A stretch of 61,007 bases of DNA from Deltaproteobacteria bacterium (GTDB lineage: Bacteria > Desulfobacterota > Desulfobulbia > Desulfobulbales > JAGXFP01). Positions within the stretch are counted from its first letter, which is position 1; every line of letters begins with the position of its first letter. Below are positions 25,102 to 34,083 of the stretch, piece by piece. The position numbers and the translations under genes were made by a program. The notes below the pieces were generated by a model. The model worked only from the letters and a program-made list of their open reading frames with translations. It had not been told where the DNA came from and did not search any database. The stretch lies in NCBI GenBank assembly GCA_020056965.1, contig JAGVGT010000041.1, forward strand, positions 1 through 61,007. The letters run 5' to 3'.

Positions 25102-27249
25102 TTAACGGCCAGCCAAAGCGGCGCGGCCTTTTACGTAGCGCGCCAAGTCGGGTGGGAGTTCGTACCCGGAAAGAAGAATTGTCCGATATTCCTTGGCTGC
25201 CAAATCTTGTTTGCTCTGTTTGTCATAAATACGGGCTTTGCTAAGCATGGTATCAAGGGTATCTCCATGTAACTCCTCATGGCGCTTCAGCTGGGATAAT
25301 GAACAGTTGAAGTCCAGCTGCTCTTCGCAGAAGGAAGAATAGCTGGAGAGGGCTTCACTGGAGGGCTTATCCCCGGCGACCGACATGTCAAAGAACTCTT
25401 TGGCCTCTGTGGTTCTCTTCATCCTGGCCAGGCCGATGGCTGCTTGCAACGCCGCATCGCTATCTCCGGGACTGAGCTTGAGCGTTGTTCGTGCATAATG
25501 TACCGCCTTGGCGTTTTGCTCGACATTTACCAGACACAAGGCAGCTATGCGCTTAGCCAGATTGATATTGTCACTCCATTTGACAAAAGCCTCTTCGTAG
25601 AGGGTAATGGCGGTTGCAAAATCTCCTTTGCGCTCGCTAAGGTTAGCCTGATGGATGAGCTTTTTGGCTTCGACGACGGTTTCCGGTACTTCCAGTCGCT
25701 TGCTTATCTTCAGTCCACCATCAGCGGCCTGCTCTGCCTGCTCGATCTTGATGTCTGATTTGAATTCGACATTGTCCAAGGCCCTTTCCGGCCATGTGAA
25801 TGATTTGCTTTTTGGCGAAATAACGATGGTGTTGAAGCGCTCTTCTTTCTGAAGGTCTTTGAGATTTAAAATAATATCGAGAGCGAAATCCCAAGGGACA
25901 TCGTTGAGCGCCAGGGTCAGTGAGCCGGCGACACCTTCATCGACGACAATATTGAGGTTGCTGATTTCTCCGAACAAACGGAATACGTTGTGTAGATCGA
26001 TTTTGTAAAAGTCCACCGTGATTCGTTGCTTGTTATATCCAGCGAAGGTCATGTCGCGGGGGGAAGGTGCTTTGAAGGATCTTTTAGGTGTGTCACTTCC
26101 ACTTTCATCGAAGTTGGTTTCATCGATGACAGTGGAAGACGATAAAGATGGCTTGGAAGGTTCCGCTTCTGAGCCTGTTAGTATAGGCGACAGCGCAATG
26201 TCTCCAGCCTCTTGGGCGACTGAAAGTGTTTCGTCTCCATTCTTCTGTCCTTGGAGTGCGTTATCTCTAACAGGTGCCATATTGGCTTTTGCTGAGGACG
26301 GCTCCTTGATCGAAACCAAGAGACCATCGGGGCGCTCACTTATTGAATAATCAAATAATTGGTCCAGTCCCGAATCAAAAACAATCCTGAAGCCATCTTG
26401 CCGCTTCGCGGTCCTAATTTTGTCAAGGGCAGCTGTTCCGATTGACCTGGTCTCAAACGATTTTGAAAGTCTCAAATTTTTAAGATCCAAGTACATCCTG
26501 TTGGGGCGGTTGGCGGAGGGGTTTTTGTCCAATAATACCTTTTTGTAGTCTTTGATTGGGCCGTCAGCTTTGAGGTAAACTCTGGTTTCAGCTGAATCTT
26601 TGATAACCTCAATATCCGTAACTTTGGTGGCATGGTCGGTTACGACCAAAGATGAAATGTTTTCGTCAGTTAATAATTGTCTGGCCGCCGCGTCTGATAC
26701 ACCTGCGGGAGCAGAATATTCGGAGGGTCCGGAGGCTACAACTGATTTGACAGCATTGGAGGCGAGGGGAATGGTATTGGTTAGTTGGGCTGTGGTGCGG
26801 TTGGGGAATCTGACGAATATATCGTTGTCCTTCCGATCAACGGTGTAGTCGTGTTCTTCATTGAGAAATAATTCAATGCGAGCTATGGCTGGTTTTTTAT
26901 CAGTTAAAACCTTGCCGTTTACCCGAGAAACTGGTCCCTTTGATAAGTCAAAAGGCAGTACCGCAGAGGATTCCAAAGAAGCATCGGCAATGTCAATAAT
27001 CACCCGCAATGGTTCGAAAAGTTCGTACATCGTATAAGTTGGCGCTGAACCCCCTTTTATTCGTAAGCTGTATTCTTCAGGGGATTGTTCCCAATTTACT
27101 GCTGTTATTCGATAAGCCGCTGGTCCGCTTTTCCCACTTTTTGCGGGATCAGCCGAAGGAACTGCCGCAGAGGAAATTGAGACCATAAAAGCTGTTATCA
27201 GCCAAGATGACCAGAGCGCTCGGATTGTTTTTTTCATAAGGGTAGCCAC
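25102..27249 (-). CDS. AMIN-AMIN-STN-TPR protein, PilQ N-terminal-like
   Basis: 715 residues, exported by a signal peptide (cut near ISSAA). Two AMIN domains (about 46-150 and 195-315; YRITAVNWEQSPEEYSLRIK, then MYLDLKNLRLSKSFE) would bind peptidoglycan. An STN/secretin-N domain follows at about 405-485 (ITVDFYKIDLHNVFRLFGEI, NIVVDEGVAGSLTLALNDVP). Where PilQ would continue into N1 and secretin, this protein instead has TPR-like helices (about 520-700). GTG at 27249 overlaps the pilP stop by one base and has GGGAG at a good distance; ATG at 27237 is an alternative. It probably works with the secretin encoded downstream. Confidence 0.82.
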   Translation of the reverse strand: MATLMKKTIRALWSSWLITAFMVSISSAAVPSADPAKSGKSGPAAYRITAVNWEQSPEEYSLRIKGGSAPTYTMYELFEPLRVIIDIADASLESSAVLPFDLSKGPVSRVNGKVLTDKKPAIARIELFLNEEHDYTVDRKDNDIFVRFPNRTTAQLTNTIPLASNAVKSVVASGPSEYSAPAGVSDAAARQLLTDENISSLVVTDHATKVTDIEVIKDSAETRVYLKADGPIKDYKKVLLDKNPSANRPNRMYLDLKNLRLSKSFETRSIGTAALDKIRTAKRQDGFRIVFDSGLDQLFDYSISERPDGLLVSIKEPSSAKANMAPVRDNALQGQKNGDETLSVAQEAGDIALSPILTGSEAEPSKPSLSSSTVIDETNFDESGSDTPKRSFKAPSPRDMTFAGYNKQRITVDFYKIDLHNVFRLFGEISNLNIVVDEGVAGSLTLALNDVPWDFALDIILNLKDLQKEERFNTIVISPKSKSFTWPERALDNVEFKSDIKIEQAEQAADGGLKISKRLEVPETVVEAKKLIHQANLSERKGDFATAITLYEEAFVKWSDNINLAKRIAALCLVNVEQNAKAVHYARTTLKLSPGDSDAALQAAIGLARMKRTTEAKEFFDMSVAGDKPSSEALSSYSSFCEEQLDFNCSLSQLKRHEELHGDTLDTMLSKARIYDKQSKQDLAAKEYRTILLSGYELPPDLARYVKGRAALAGR

Positions 27250-27977
27250 TACTTTTCTCCCTCTTTTCTTAGAATCATCTCCACGGTGGTGTATTTCTTT
27301 TCTTGACTCATGGAGTAGGATAACTGCTTGATGATAACTGCATTCGGTAGAATGTCTGTCACGATGCCAAACTTGCCGATTCTGGTTCCTCGTCGAATTA
27401 CATAGCCCTTTTGGGATGAATCTTCGACCATGGCCATTGGGTTGATTTCGGTAAACAGGATTGCCACCAAACTTAATTGCCCCGGTTCAAGCTGACGCAT
27501 TCCAGTCAATCTTCCGCCGCCTTCAGATTCGCTTTCAGACGATTGGATAATTTTTTCGGAAATGAAAGGCATAAAAGGATCGGGACGTTCTTCAACCTGG
27601 TATTCAAAATCACCCATTTTCATGGATAAAAGCAACTCTTCCAGGGCTTTAGCTACTTTTGTGTTTTCTTCTTCAGCCGCAGCAAGCTCATCAGTGGTTT
27701 GAAGCTGCTGGGTTTGGACTGCGAGTTGATTTTGTTGCGTCAGGGCCTGGGGTTGATCTGGTTGCGTCTTGACCCCGGTTTGAACCGGTTGCGAGGATAC
27801 TTCGCCGTTATTTTGTGCTGGGAGTGCTTCCAGTACTTCGGCCGTGGCGCCACCGGACCATAATGTCATAATCAGCAAGCAAACAACGCTGCCTCTTGAG
27901 AGGAGTGGCTGTTTAACGAGCTTGTCGGACTGATATTTTTTCATAGTCAAACAGGGCATTGGATTGATTATCGCCAT
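27249..27977 (-). CDS. pilP: Type IV pilus inner-membrane lipoprotein-like PilP
   Basis: 242 residues, in the PilP position. The C-terminal beta domain (about 130-240) has the PilP pattern: RPDPFMPFISEK, then QLSLVAILFTEINPMAMVED and KGYVIRRGTRIGKFGIVTDI. A Gln-rich segment (about 55-95, PDQPQALTQQNQLAVQTQQ) precedes it. The N-terminus has a hydrophobic segment (SVVCLLIMTLWSGGATA) and no clear lipobox cysteine at the usual place, so it may be secreted or anchored by the segment. PilP bridges PilNO to the secretin. ATG at 27944 (MKKYQSDK) is an alternative start; neither start has a strong SD. Confidence 0.85.
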   Translation of the reverse strand: MAIINPMPCLTMKKYQSDKLVKQPLLSRGSVVCLLIMTLWSGGATAEVLEALPAQNNGEVSSQPVQTGVKTQPDQPQALTQQNQLAVQTQQLQTTDELAAAEEENTKVAKALEELLLSMKMGDFEYQVEERPDPFMPFISEKIIQSSESESEGGGRLTGMRQLEPGQLSLVAILFTEINPMAMVEDSSQKGYVIRRGTRIGKFGIVTDILPNAVIIKQLSYSMSQEKKYTTVEMILRKEGEK

Positions 27978-27985
27978 TCAGTTTA

Positions 27986-28630
27986 TTAGCGCTTTATACC
28001 TGGTGCGCCGGGAACTTGCTGCTCGGCCGCGCTCAGAAACCTGTAGGTCACCAACTCAAGACTGGCAGTAAGCTTTGCATTATTAGCGGTAATCTGCGGA
28101 CTGCTAAGCGTAATATTGTTTACCGAAACAATACGGTTAAGTTTGCTTAACTTGTCAAGGAATGAGCCGATTCGGTGATATGTGCCGTAGACCGAAATGG
28201 CAACCGGAATAACCGCATAAAACTCTTGGCGAGTCTCTCCTTTAGGCTGAAATGTAATGATGTCCAAACCTGAATTGGTCCCTTGCTCGGAGATATTGGT
28301 CAATAAACTTGGTATTTCCTGCTGTTTTGGTAATAACATGGCGGCTGCCTTGAGTTGTAACTCCACAGCGGCGCGTTCTGACTTATGCTCATTAAGTTTA
28401 CCGGCAATTGCTTCGACTTTTTGGATTTCACTCTGCAAGAACAGATTCTCTTTGCCAAGCTTGTCAATCTGCTTGCTGGTAGGAGTGTAGTAGAGAATAA
28501 AAAAGATAATTGAAGGGACAACAATGAAACCCGCCCATATACATAATTTGAACTGTTGTTTCATCGGGGCGAGCTTATTATCGAGAAAATTCCAATAAGC
28601 TGCTCTTAAGTTTTCAATCTGCACGCTCAT
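27986..28630 (-). CDS. pilO: Type IV pilus inner-membrane alignment protein PilO
   Basis: 214 residues with one membrane segment at about 28-50 (LCIWAGFIVVPSIIFFILYY), a coiled coil (about 55-85, IDKLGKENLFLQSEIQKVEA) and a periplasmic ferredoxin-like domain containing QGTNSGLDIITFQPKGETRQ and the closing VSVNNITLSSPQITANN. This matches PilO architecture. It forms a heterodimer with PilN. It lies between pilN (1-nt gap) and pilP (8-nt gap). Confidence 0.92.
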   Translation of the reverse strand: MSVQIENLRAAYWNFLDNKLAPMKQQFKLCIWAGFIVVPSIIFFILYYTPTSKQIDKLGKENLFLQSEIQKVEAIAGKLNEHKSERAAVELQLKAAAMLLPKQQEIPSLLTNISEQGTNSGLDIITFQPKGETRQEFYAVIPVAISVYGTYHRIGSFLDKLSKLNRIVSVNNITLSSPQITANNAKLTASLELVTYRFLSAAEQQVPGAPGIKR

Positions 28631-28631
28631 T

Positions 28632-29213
28632 TTATTTATTCTCCGCGACAGGTTCTGTGCCGTTAGTTCTCGGAGGTTCGATGCCCACGCTCAGTGAAAA
28701 GGATTTGAGCTTGGCTCCGGCGACAGCGGTTTGCTGAGCCTGCGAAAGTAGGGCGCTGGAGAAATAGGGTGATTCAGTGATATTTTGCATGAACTGGGCA
28801 ATGGTTGCGTTGTCAAGGGCAACACCAGCCAAATCCATGGTGTTTCCCGATTGGCGCAGAGAGGTCAGCCATAAGCGATTGGTCGGGAAGATTTTTGCAA
28901 GTTCGTCCAATATGCGAACAGTTACCTGCGATACAGCTTTAAGTTTTTTTATGACATCTAGTTTGGTTTCTTGTTCTTTTTTGTCTTTTTTCAGTTTTTC
29001 AATTTCTTCTAAAATTGGCTGGTAGGAAGCCTTCTTGGCAGTCAAAATCTTGTTTTCGCTGCTGAGGGCATTTACTTTGATAATTTGCCCCCCCGCTACG
29101 CTTATAATCAGCATGGTAAGCAGTCCCATCGAGGCGAGAAATATCGCTACCTCATTGCGGACACGCAGTCGCTGCTTAATTTGCCTGACTGGTAGCAGGT
29201 TGATGTGTATCAT
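28632..29213 (-). CDS. pilN: Type IV pilus inner-membrane protein PilN
   Basis: 193 residues. The N-terminus MIHINLLPVRQIKQR carries the conserved INLLP motif that binds PilM in studied systems. A membrane segment covers about 22-45 (EVAIFLASMGLLTMLIISVAG), followed by a coiled coil with KKASYQPILEEIEKLKKDKK and a small periplasmic domain with LWLTSLRQSGNTMDLAGVAL. It follows pilM by 14 nt and precedes pilO. Its coding strand contains a G7 run (AGGGGGGGC region near 29088-29094). Confidence 0.93.
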   Translation of the reverse strand: MIHINLLPVRQIKQRLRVRNEVAIFLASMGLLTMLIISVAGGQIIKVNALSSENKILTAKKASYQPILEEIEKLKKDKKEQETKLDVIKKLKAVSQVTVRILDELAKIFPTNRLWLTSLRQSGNTMDLAGVALDNATIAQFMQNITESPYFSSALLSQAQQTAVAGAKLKSFSLSVGIEPPRTNGTEPVAENK

Positions 29214-29227
29214 CGGTTTTCAGTCCG

Positions 29228-30319
29228 TTAGATATCAGTTGACCGCGTTGCCAGCCCTGCCGACAGAGCCATTTCGGGGGCGATGTTTTTGAGATAATCA
29301 GGGTCAATCTTATTCTGGTCCGCCTCTGCGTTGGCGAACGGCTTGAATATTTCCGTCTTAATTCCGGTTTCTTCTGTAAAGAGACGAGTCAGTCCCTTTA
29401 CCTTGGATCCACCACCACTCAATACCAACTTAGAGATGATTTCATCAGGGTAATTTGAGTAGTAAAAATCCAAGGCTCGCTTGGCTTCGGTTACCCATTG
29501 GGAGCACGTGTTGACAAAAATTTCATCAAGTTGCGCTTTTCGGTCTCCAGCCGGAGTTGCGCAAATCTTCAAGGACTCGGCTTCGTCGAAGGAGATGCCA
29601 AAGTGACTTTGGATGGTTTCGGTCAGTAGCCGGCTGCCCAGGACAATGTCCCGAGTCAGCACACAGGTGCCTTTTGAAACGATGTTGATGTTCATTTTGG
29701 AGGCACCGATATCGATCAAGGCCACATTCTCGGTTTGCCCGCCAAAGTTGGCCCCGTAAGCGTTTTCCAAGGCAAATGCATCGACATCAACGACCACGGT
29801 GTTAAGGCCAATTGAATGAAGCATTTTGAGGTAGCCATCAACTACTTCCTTCTTGGCGGCAACAAGCATTACATCTGTGCGTTCATCTTCAGCGCTGTTG
29901 GTCTTCAAATCTTGAAAATCGAGATAAACTTCATCGATGTCGAATGGGATATATTGTTCCGCCTCTGCTTGAATGTGGGCGGCTAATTCTTTTTCCGCCA
30001 TCGACAGCAGATTGATTTTTTTAACGATGACAGAGTATCCGGAGATTGAAATTGCAACCTTTTTCCCCTTGATCTGGAGGTTTTTGCTAAGAGTGCTGAT
30101 CACTTTCCCTACAGCTTCCGGGTTTTGTAATACTCCATCTTCAATGCAGTTTGGAGGCAAAATTGCACTACCAAGACTGATCAATTTGTAGGAATTGCCA
30201 GATTGCCTGAACTCGCAAACCTTAACCGAGTGTGAGCCGATGTCTAGACCCACAGCCAACTTCTGGCCCGAGAAAAAAGGTAGTTTGAAACTAAAGCTGG
30301 GAAGTTTTAAACTACCCAT
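29228..30319 (-). CDS. pilM: Type IV pilus ATPase-fold protein PilM
   Basis: 363-residue actin/FtsA-like cytoplasmic protein that joins PilN at the inner membrane. The nucleotide-binding signature is GLDIGSHSVKVCEF near residues 24-37; PilM hallmarks include MAEKELAAHIQAEAEQYIPF, DVMLVAAKKEVVDGY, VALIDIGASKMNINIV and KLVLSGGGSKVKGL. It is the first gene of an eight-gene minus-strand run to 20164. A good sigma70 promoter lies 124 nt upstream. Confidence 0.95.
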   Translation of the reverse strand: MGSLKLPSFSFKLPFFSGQKLAVGLDIGSHSVKVCEFRQSGNSYKLISLGSAILPPNCIEDGVLQNPEAVGKVISTLSKNLQIKGKKVAISISGYSVIVKKINLLSMAEKELAAHIQAEAEQYIPFDIDEVYLDFQDLKTNSAEDERTDVMLVAAKKEVVDGYLKMLHSIGLNTVVVDVDAFALENAYGANFGGQTENVALIDIGASKMNINIVSKGTCVLTRDIVLGSRLLTETIQSHFGISFDEAESLKICATPAGDRKAQLDEIFVNTCSQWVTEAKRALDFYYSNYPDEIISKLVLSGGGSKVKGLTRLFTEETGIKTEIFKPFANAEADQNKIDPDYLKNIAPEMALSAGLATRSTDI

Positions 30320-30442
30320 AGTTATTTAACCTGTGTGTAAAGCTGGTTCATGGTGAAATACAAAGTGTCTTATGTAACCAGTTAATGTTGGTTATCTCTA
30401 GTGAATGCGCGTATCTGGTGAAATTATTAATCATTCCAAGTA

Positions 30443-30471
30443 ATTATCCTGATAAGCGTTCGCCTTGTAAA
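30443..30471 (-). promoter_or_regulatory. Predicted sigma70 promoter of the pilus operon
   Basis: On the minus strand TTTACA (30466-30471), a 17-nt spacer and GATAAT (30443-30448) each match consensus at five of six positions. It lies about 124 nt before pilM and is the only strong candidate seen. Confidence 0.65.
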
Positions 30472-31050
30472 GGTGAGTGGCGTCTGAGAAAGCTTAATTA
30501 AATCGGTATCTTTTACTCCGGTGCTTGCATTACTTTATTGTTTCTGCATTCAATAAAAGACACACGGGGGGGATTCTGTCAAGCATAAAATCTTCGTTAC
30601 TCGGTGAAATGTTTAAAAAATATGTTTATTTCATGGGGGGGAGGCCTGGATCTCGATATGCAAGCTTCAGTCGTTGTTTGTTGATGCTTTATTTTATATG
30701 GTTGCTTTGCAGTCGCACAATGTCTGCGCCATATATTATTAATCTCTTTAGCCAAGTCGTTATTGTCCTGGAGAAATTTTTCAATTCAAGGGTGCGTCGA
30801 CATCATTGATGTGATTGGGGCATGCAGGATAATGTCGATGCAGTGCGGGCTTCCCAGCGGCCGGTTGTTGTGTCCTCCGTCTTGATCCTTAGGACACTCG
30901 GCGGTAGCAATTTTCTGCAGATTTGCCAGTGTCTATCTTGGTTTGTTCTGGATATCAAAATTATGGGGAGAAATTATGACGCTTGTTTTCCCAGTCATTT
31001 TGCGTTAAAAATATTGGCCTGTATGTTCTAACTTTTCTAAGGATTGACTC
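30472..31050. other. AT-rich region between the pilus promoter and lepB, no gene seen
   Basis: About 580 bases, visibly AT-richer than the flanks. Reading frames of 94 codons (30525-30809) and 69 codons (30822-31031) exist on the plus strand but have no convincing ribosome-binding site, no family likeness and unusual composition. Two G7 runs occur near 30566 and 30635. It presumably holds the lepB promoter, which I could not fix. Confidence 0.4.
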
Positions 31051-31674
31051 TTGACTAATTCACCTGAAAATAACAGAAAGAAATCTATAGTTCGGGAATA
31101 TGTTGAAGCGATTTTGATAGCCTTGGTCTTGGCCGTCTTTATCAGAACTTTTGTGGTTCAGGCTTTCAAGATCCCCTCCGGGTCAATGATTCCGACTTTG
31201 CTGATTGGTGACCATCTCCTGGTCAGCAAGTTTATTTACGGTATCAAGAACCCTTTTACCGGTACCGTCATTGTGCCCATCCAAGAACCGGTTCGTAATG
31301 ATGTTATTGTCTTTAAATACCCGATAAATCGCACTCAGGATTTCATTAAAAGGGTCGTTGGCCTTCCTGGTGATTCTGTCGAAATCATCAATAAAAAGGT
31401 TTTTATCAACGGAAAACCATTGGTTGACGATAAAGGAGTGTTTACGGATAACAGTTTGCTGAGCGAGGGGCCTAGAGATAATTTTGGCCCGGTTACGGTA
31501 CCTCCGCATTCGCTTTTTGTTATGGGTGATAATCGGGATAATAGTCACGACAGTAGATTCTGGCGTTTTGTCGATTACAGTGACATTAGAGGCAAGGCTT
31601 TCATCATGTATTGGTCTTGGGATCGGGAAGATTTTTCTGTGCGCTGGAGCAGAATTGGCAGCGTCATAAAGTAG
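31051..31674 (+). CDS. lepB: Signal peptidase I
   Basis: Membrane protease of 207 residues that removes signal peptides. The catalytic serine is in KIPSGSMIPTLLIGDHLLV (about 41-59), and the catalytic lysine in FIKRVVGLPGDSVEI. The later box VMGDNRDNSHDSRFW is also present. One N-terminal membrane segment (about 18-38) is visible. The start is a TTG at 31051, chosen because AAGGA lies 8 nt before it and no ATG precedes the membrane segment. It is somewhat AT-rich and may be co-transcribed with pyrB (90-nt gap). Confidence 0.96.
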   Translation: MTNSPENNRKKSIVREYVEAILIALVLAVFIRTFVVQAFKIPSGSMIPTLLIGDHLLVSKFIYGIKNPFTGTVIVPIQEPVRNDVIVFKYPINRTQDFIKRVVGLPGDSVEIINKKVFINGKPLVDDKGVFTDNSLLSEGPRDNFGPVTVPPHSLFVMGDNRDNSHDSRFWRFVDYSDIRGKAFIMYWSWDREDFSVRWSRIGSVIK

Positions 31675-31764
31675 TCTTGTCGTGGCACCATGGATTGCAT
31701 GAAGAGTTAAGTAATCGGGTAGTTCAGGAGGTGTGGCTGATGTTTCGAAAAATGTTTATGCATA

Positions 31765-32703
31765 ATGGTTATGGCTGCTGAATTTCACTTTAAGCACAAG
31801 CACATCCTCAGTCTGGAAGATCTTACGCCTGATGATGTTGAACTGATTCTTCAAACCGCCGAATCATTTAAAGAGATATCGACCCGAGCAATCAAAAAAG
31901 TTCCCACCCTGCGGGGGCGGACTGTCGTAAATCTTTTTTTTGAGCCCAGCACCAGGACCAGGCTTTCTTTCGAGATTGCCGCCAAGCGGATGAGTGCCGA
32001 TACCTTCAATATCTCGGCCTCCACCAGCAGTGCGGTCAAGGGAGAATCCTTGGTGGACACTGCCCGCAACCTCGAGGCAATGAGCCCCGACCTGATCATC
32101 ATCCGCCATGCTTCCTCCGGAACTCCCAATCTCTTGACTGCCCATGTTAATGCGTCCGTGATAAATGCCGGTGACGGCACCCACGAGCATCCCAGTCAGG
32201 GGCTGCTGGACCTTTTCACCGTCCGGGAGGCCAAAGGCGTCATCGCCGGCCTCAAGGTCGCAATAATCGGTGATATCGCCCATAGTCGCGTGGCCCATTC
32301 GGACATCATCGGCTTTAAGAAGATGGGCGCCGAGGTAACCGTCAGCGGGCCGGCCACCATGCTTCCTTCCTATCTTGAGGGGATGGGGGCCACGGTCTGC
32401 AGTGATCCTCGTGAGGCCGTGGCCGGTGCCGATGTGGTGATGGCCTTGCGCATCCAGCAGGAAAGATTTCATGATCCGCTGATTCCCTCTTTGCGGGAAT
32501 ATGCCACCTACTTTGGCGTCAATCGTCAGCTCCTTAAGGCGGCCAAACCCGATGCCCTGATCATGCATCCCGGCCCCATCAACCGCGGGGTGGAAATAGA
32601 TCCGGCCGTGGCGGATGGTCCTTACTCTGTGATCCTTGATCAGGTCACCAACGGTGTGGCGGTGCGGATGGCCCTTTTGTATCTTCTTATGGGAGGCGAC
32701 TGA
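31765..32703 (+). CDS. pyrB: Aspartate carbamoyltransferase catalytic subunit
   Basis: Second step of pyrimidine synthesis, 312 residues. The carbamoyl-phosphate motif [18 protein letters not shown] (about 54-71), the 80s loop [10 protein letters not shown] and the aspartate-loop region [10 protein letters not shown] are intact, followed by [13 protein letters not shown]. Start may be at 31765 or two codons later. pyrB is followed at once by pyrC with a 1-nt gap. No pyrI, pyrR or leader attenuator was recognised. Confidence 0.97.
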   Translation: MVMAAEFHFKHKHILSLEDLTPDDVELILQTAESFKEISTRAIKKVPTLRGRTVVNLFFEPSTRTRLSFEIAAKRMSADTFNISASTSSAVKGESLVDTARNLEAMSPDLIIIRHASSGTPNLLTAHVNASVINAGDGTHEHPSQGLLDLFTVREAKGVIAGLKVAIIGDIAHSRVAHSDIIGFKKMGAEVTVSGPATMLPSYLEGMGATVCSDPREAVAGADVVMALRIQQERFHDPLIPSLREYATYFGVNRQLLKAAKPDALIMHPGPINRGVEIDPAVADGPYSVILDQVTNGVAVRMALLYLLMGGD

Positions 32704-32704
32704 G

Positions 32705-34030
32705 ATGCCTCGGGCAAAAACCGGAGCTAAAACACAAACCGGGGCGGCCATGCTGTTGCGAAACGGCCGAGTGATTGATCCGCTTAACCAGCTTGATGCC
32801 CATGCCGATGTGCTGGTGCGTGATGGCCGGATTGAAGAGATTTTTGTCGGCGGTTTCAAGCGTCGACCGCCAACGCACTGTCTCGACTTGGATGTGTCCG
32901 GGCTGTGGGTGGTGCCCGGTCTGATCGACATGCATGTGCATTTGCGGGAACCGGGTCAGGAGTACAAGGAAGATATTGCCAGCGGCACCAGGGCTGCGGC
33001 CGCCGGGGGCTTTACCGCTGTGGCTTGTATGCCAAACACCTCGCCGGTCAACGATTGTCGGGCGGTAACCACCCAGATCTTGGCCGCAGCCGTCGGGGCG
33101 GCGGCCAGAGTCTACCCGGTCGGCTGTATCAGTAAGGGCAGCCGGGGTGAAGAACTGGCTGAGTATGGCGAAATGCGGGCGGCCGGAGTGGTCGCTCTTT
33201 CCGACGACGGCCAGCCGGTGGTCAACAGTCAGCTGTTCAGGCGCGCCCTGGAGTACGCCGGCAATTTTGACCTGCCGGTTATCTCCCACGCCGAAGAGCC
33301 TTCTCTAAGCAAGGGCGGGGCCATGAACGAAGGCCTGATGGCGATTCGTCTTGGTCTGCGGGGCATCCCAACTGCCGCCGAAAGTGTGGCGGTTTATCGG
33401 GATCTGGCCCTGGCCGGGCTGACCGGCCGGCCGGTCCATATCGCCCATGTCAGCACCGGCGAGGCGATCAGTCTGATCCGCAGGGCTAAGGCCCTCGGGC
33501 AGCCGGTCACCGCAGAAACTGCCCCGCATTATTTCACCCTGACAGATCAAGCGGTGGGGAATTACGATACCAACGCCAAGATGAACCCGCCCCTGCGCTC
33601 TGAGCAAGATCGGCAGGCGGTGCTGGCCGGTTTGGCTGATGGCACCTTGGACGCGATTGCCACCGATCATGCGCCGCACAGTTCCCTTGAAAAGGAGTTG
33701 GAGTTCGATCAGGCTGCCAACGGCATCATTGGTCTCCAGACCGCTTTACCGCTTACCATGGAACTGGTGCGGCAGGGGGTTATTTCGCCGACGCGGTTGG
33801 TGGAGTTGCTGGCGGTTAATCCGGCCCGCATTTTACGAGTGGTGGGAGGCAGTCTGGCCCCTGGGCGGCCGGCTGATCTCACGGTTATTAATCCGGAAAA
33901 GACGTTCGTCTTTTCCGCCGACTCCATCCTCTCCAAGAGCCGCAACTCGCCTTTCATCGGCAGAACCTTTACCGGTAAGGCGGTAATGACCATGCTGGGT
34001 GGGGAAATTACCTACAGAGACTTGCCGTAA
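32705..34030 (+). CDS. pyrC: Dihydroorotase (multifunctional-type PyrC)
   Basis: Third step of pyrimidine synthesis, 441 residues. The metal-binding motif IDMHVHLREPG, the substrate region ACMPNTSPVND, VISHAEEP, IAHVSTG and the catalytic Asp in ATDHAPHS place it in the class I dihydroorotases that often associate with PyrB. The ATG at 32705 is one base after the pyrB stop. Its N-terminus has an extra charged stretch of about 10 residues (AKTGAKTQTG). The 53-nt gap to the convergent topA has no clear terminator. Confidence 0.96.
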   Translation: MPRAKTGAKTQTGAAMLLRNGRVIDPLNQLDAHADVLVRDGRIEEIFVGGFKRRPPTHCLDLDVSGLWVVPGLIDMHVHLREPGQEYKEDIASGTRAAAAGGFTAVACMPNTSPVNDCRAVTTQILAAAVGAAARVYPVGCISKGSRGEELAEYGEMRAAGVVALSDDGQPVVNSQLFRRALEYAGNFDLPVISHAEEPSLSKGGAMNEGLMAIRLGLRGIPTAAESVAVYRDLALAGLTGRPVHIAHVSTGEAISLIRRAKALGQPVTAETAPHYFTLTDQAVGNYDTNAKMNPPLRSEQDRQAVLAGLADGTLDAIATDHAPHSSLEKELEFDQAANGIIGLQTALPLTMELVRQGVISPTRLVELLAVNPARILRVVGGSLAPGRPADLTVINPEKTFVFSADSILSKSRNSPFIGRTFTGKAVMTMLGGEITYRDLP

Positions 34031-34083
34031 TAACTGTTCAAACTCACAGCTTTTTGCTTTGAAATGGTTAGCACAATAAAGAC

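Noticed and set aside
30525..31031. Two small plus-strand frames upstream of lepB
   Set aside because: No ribosome-binding site and no likeness to known proteins; kept as unassigned AT-rich DNA.
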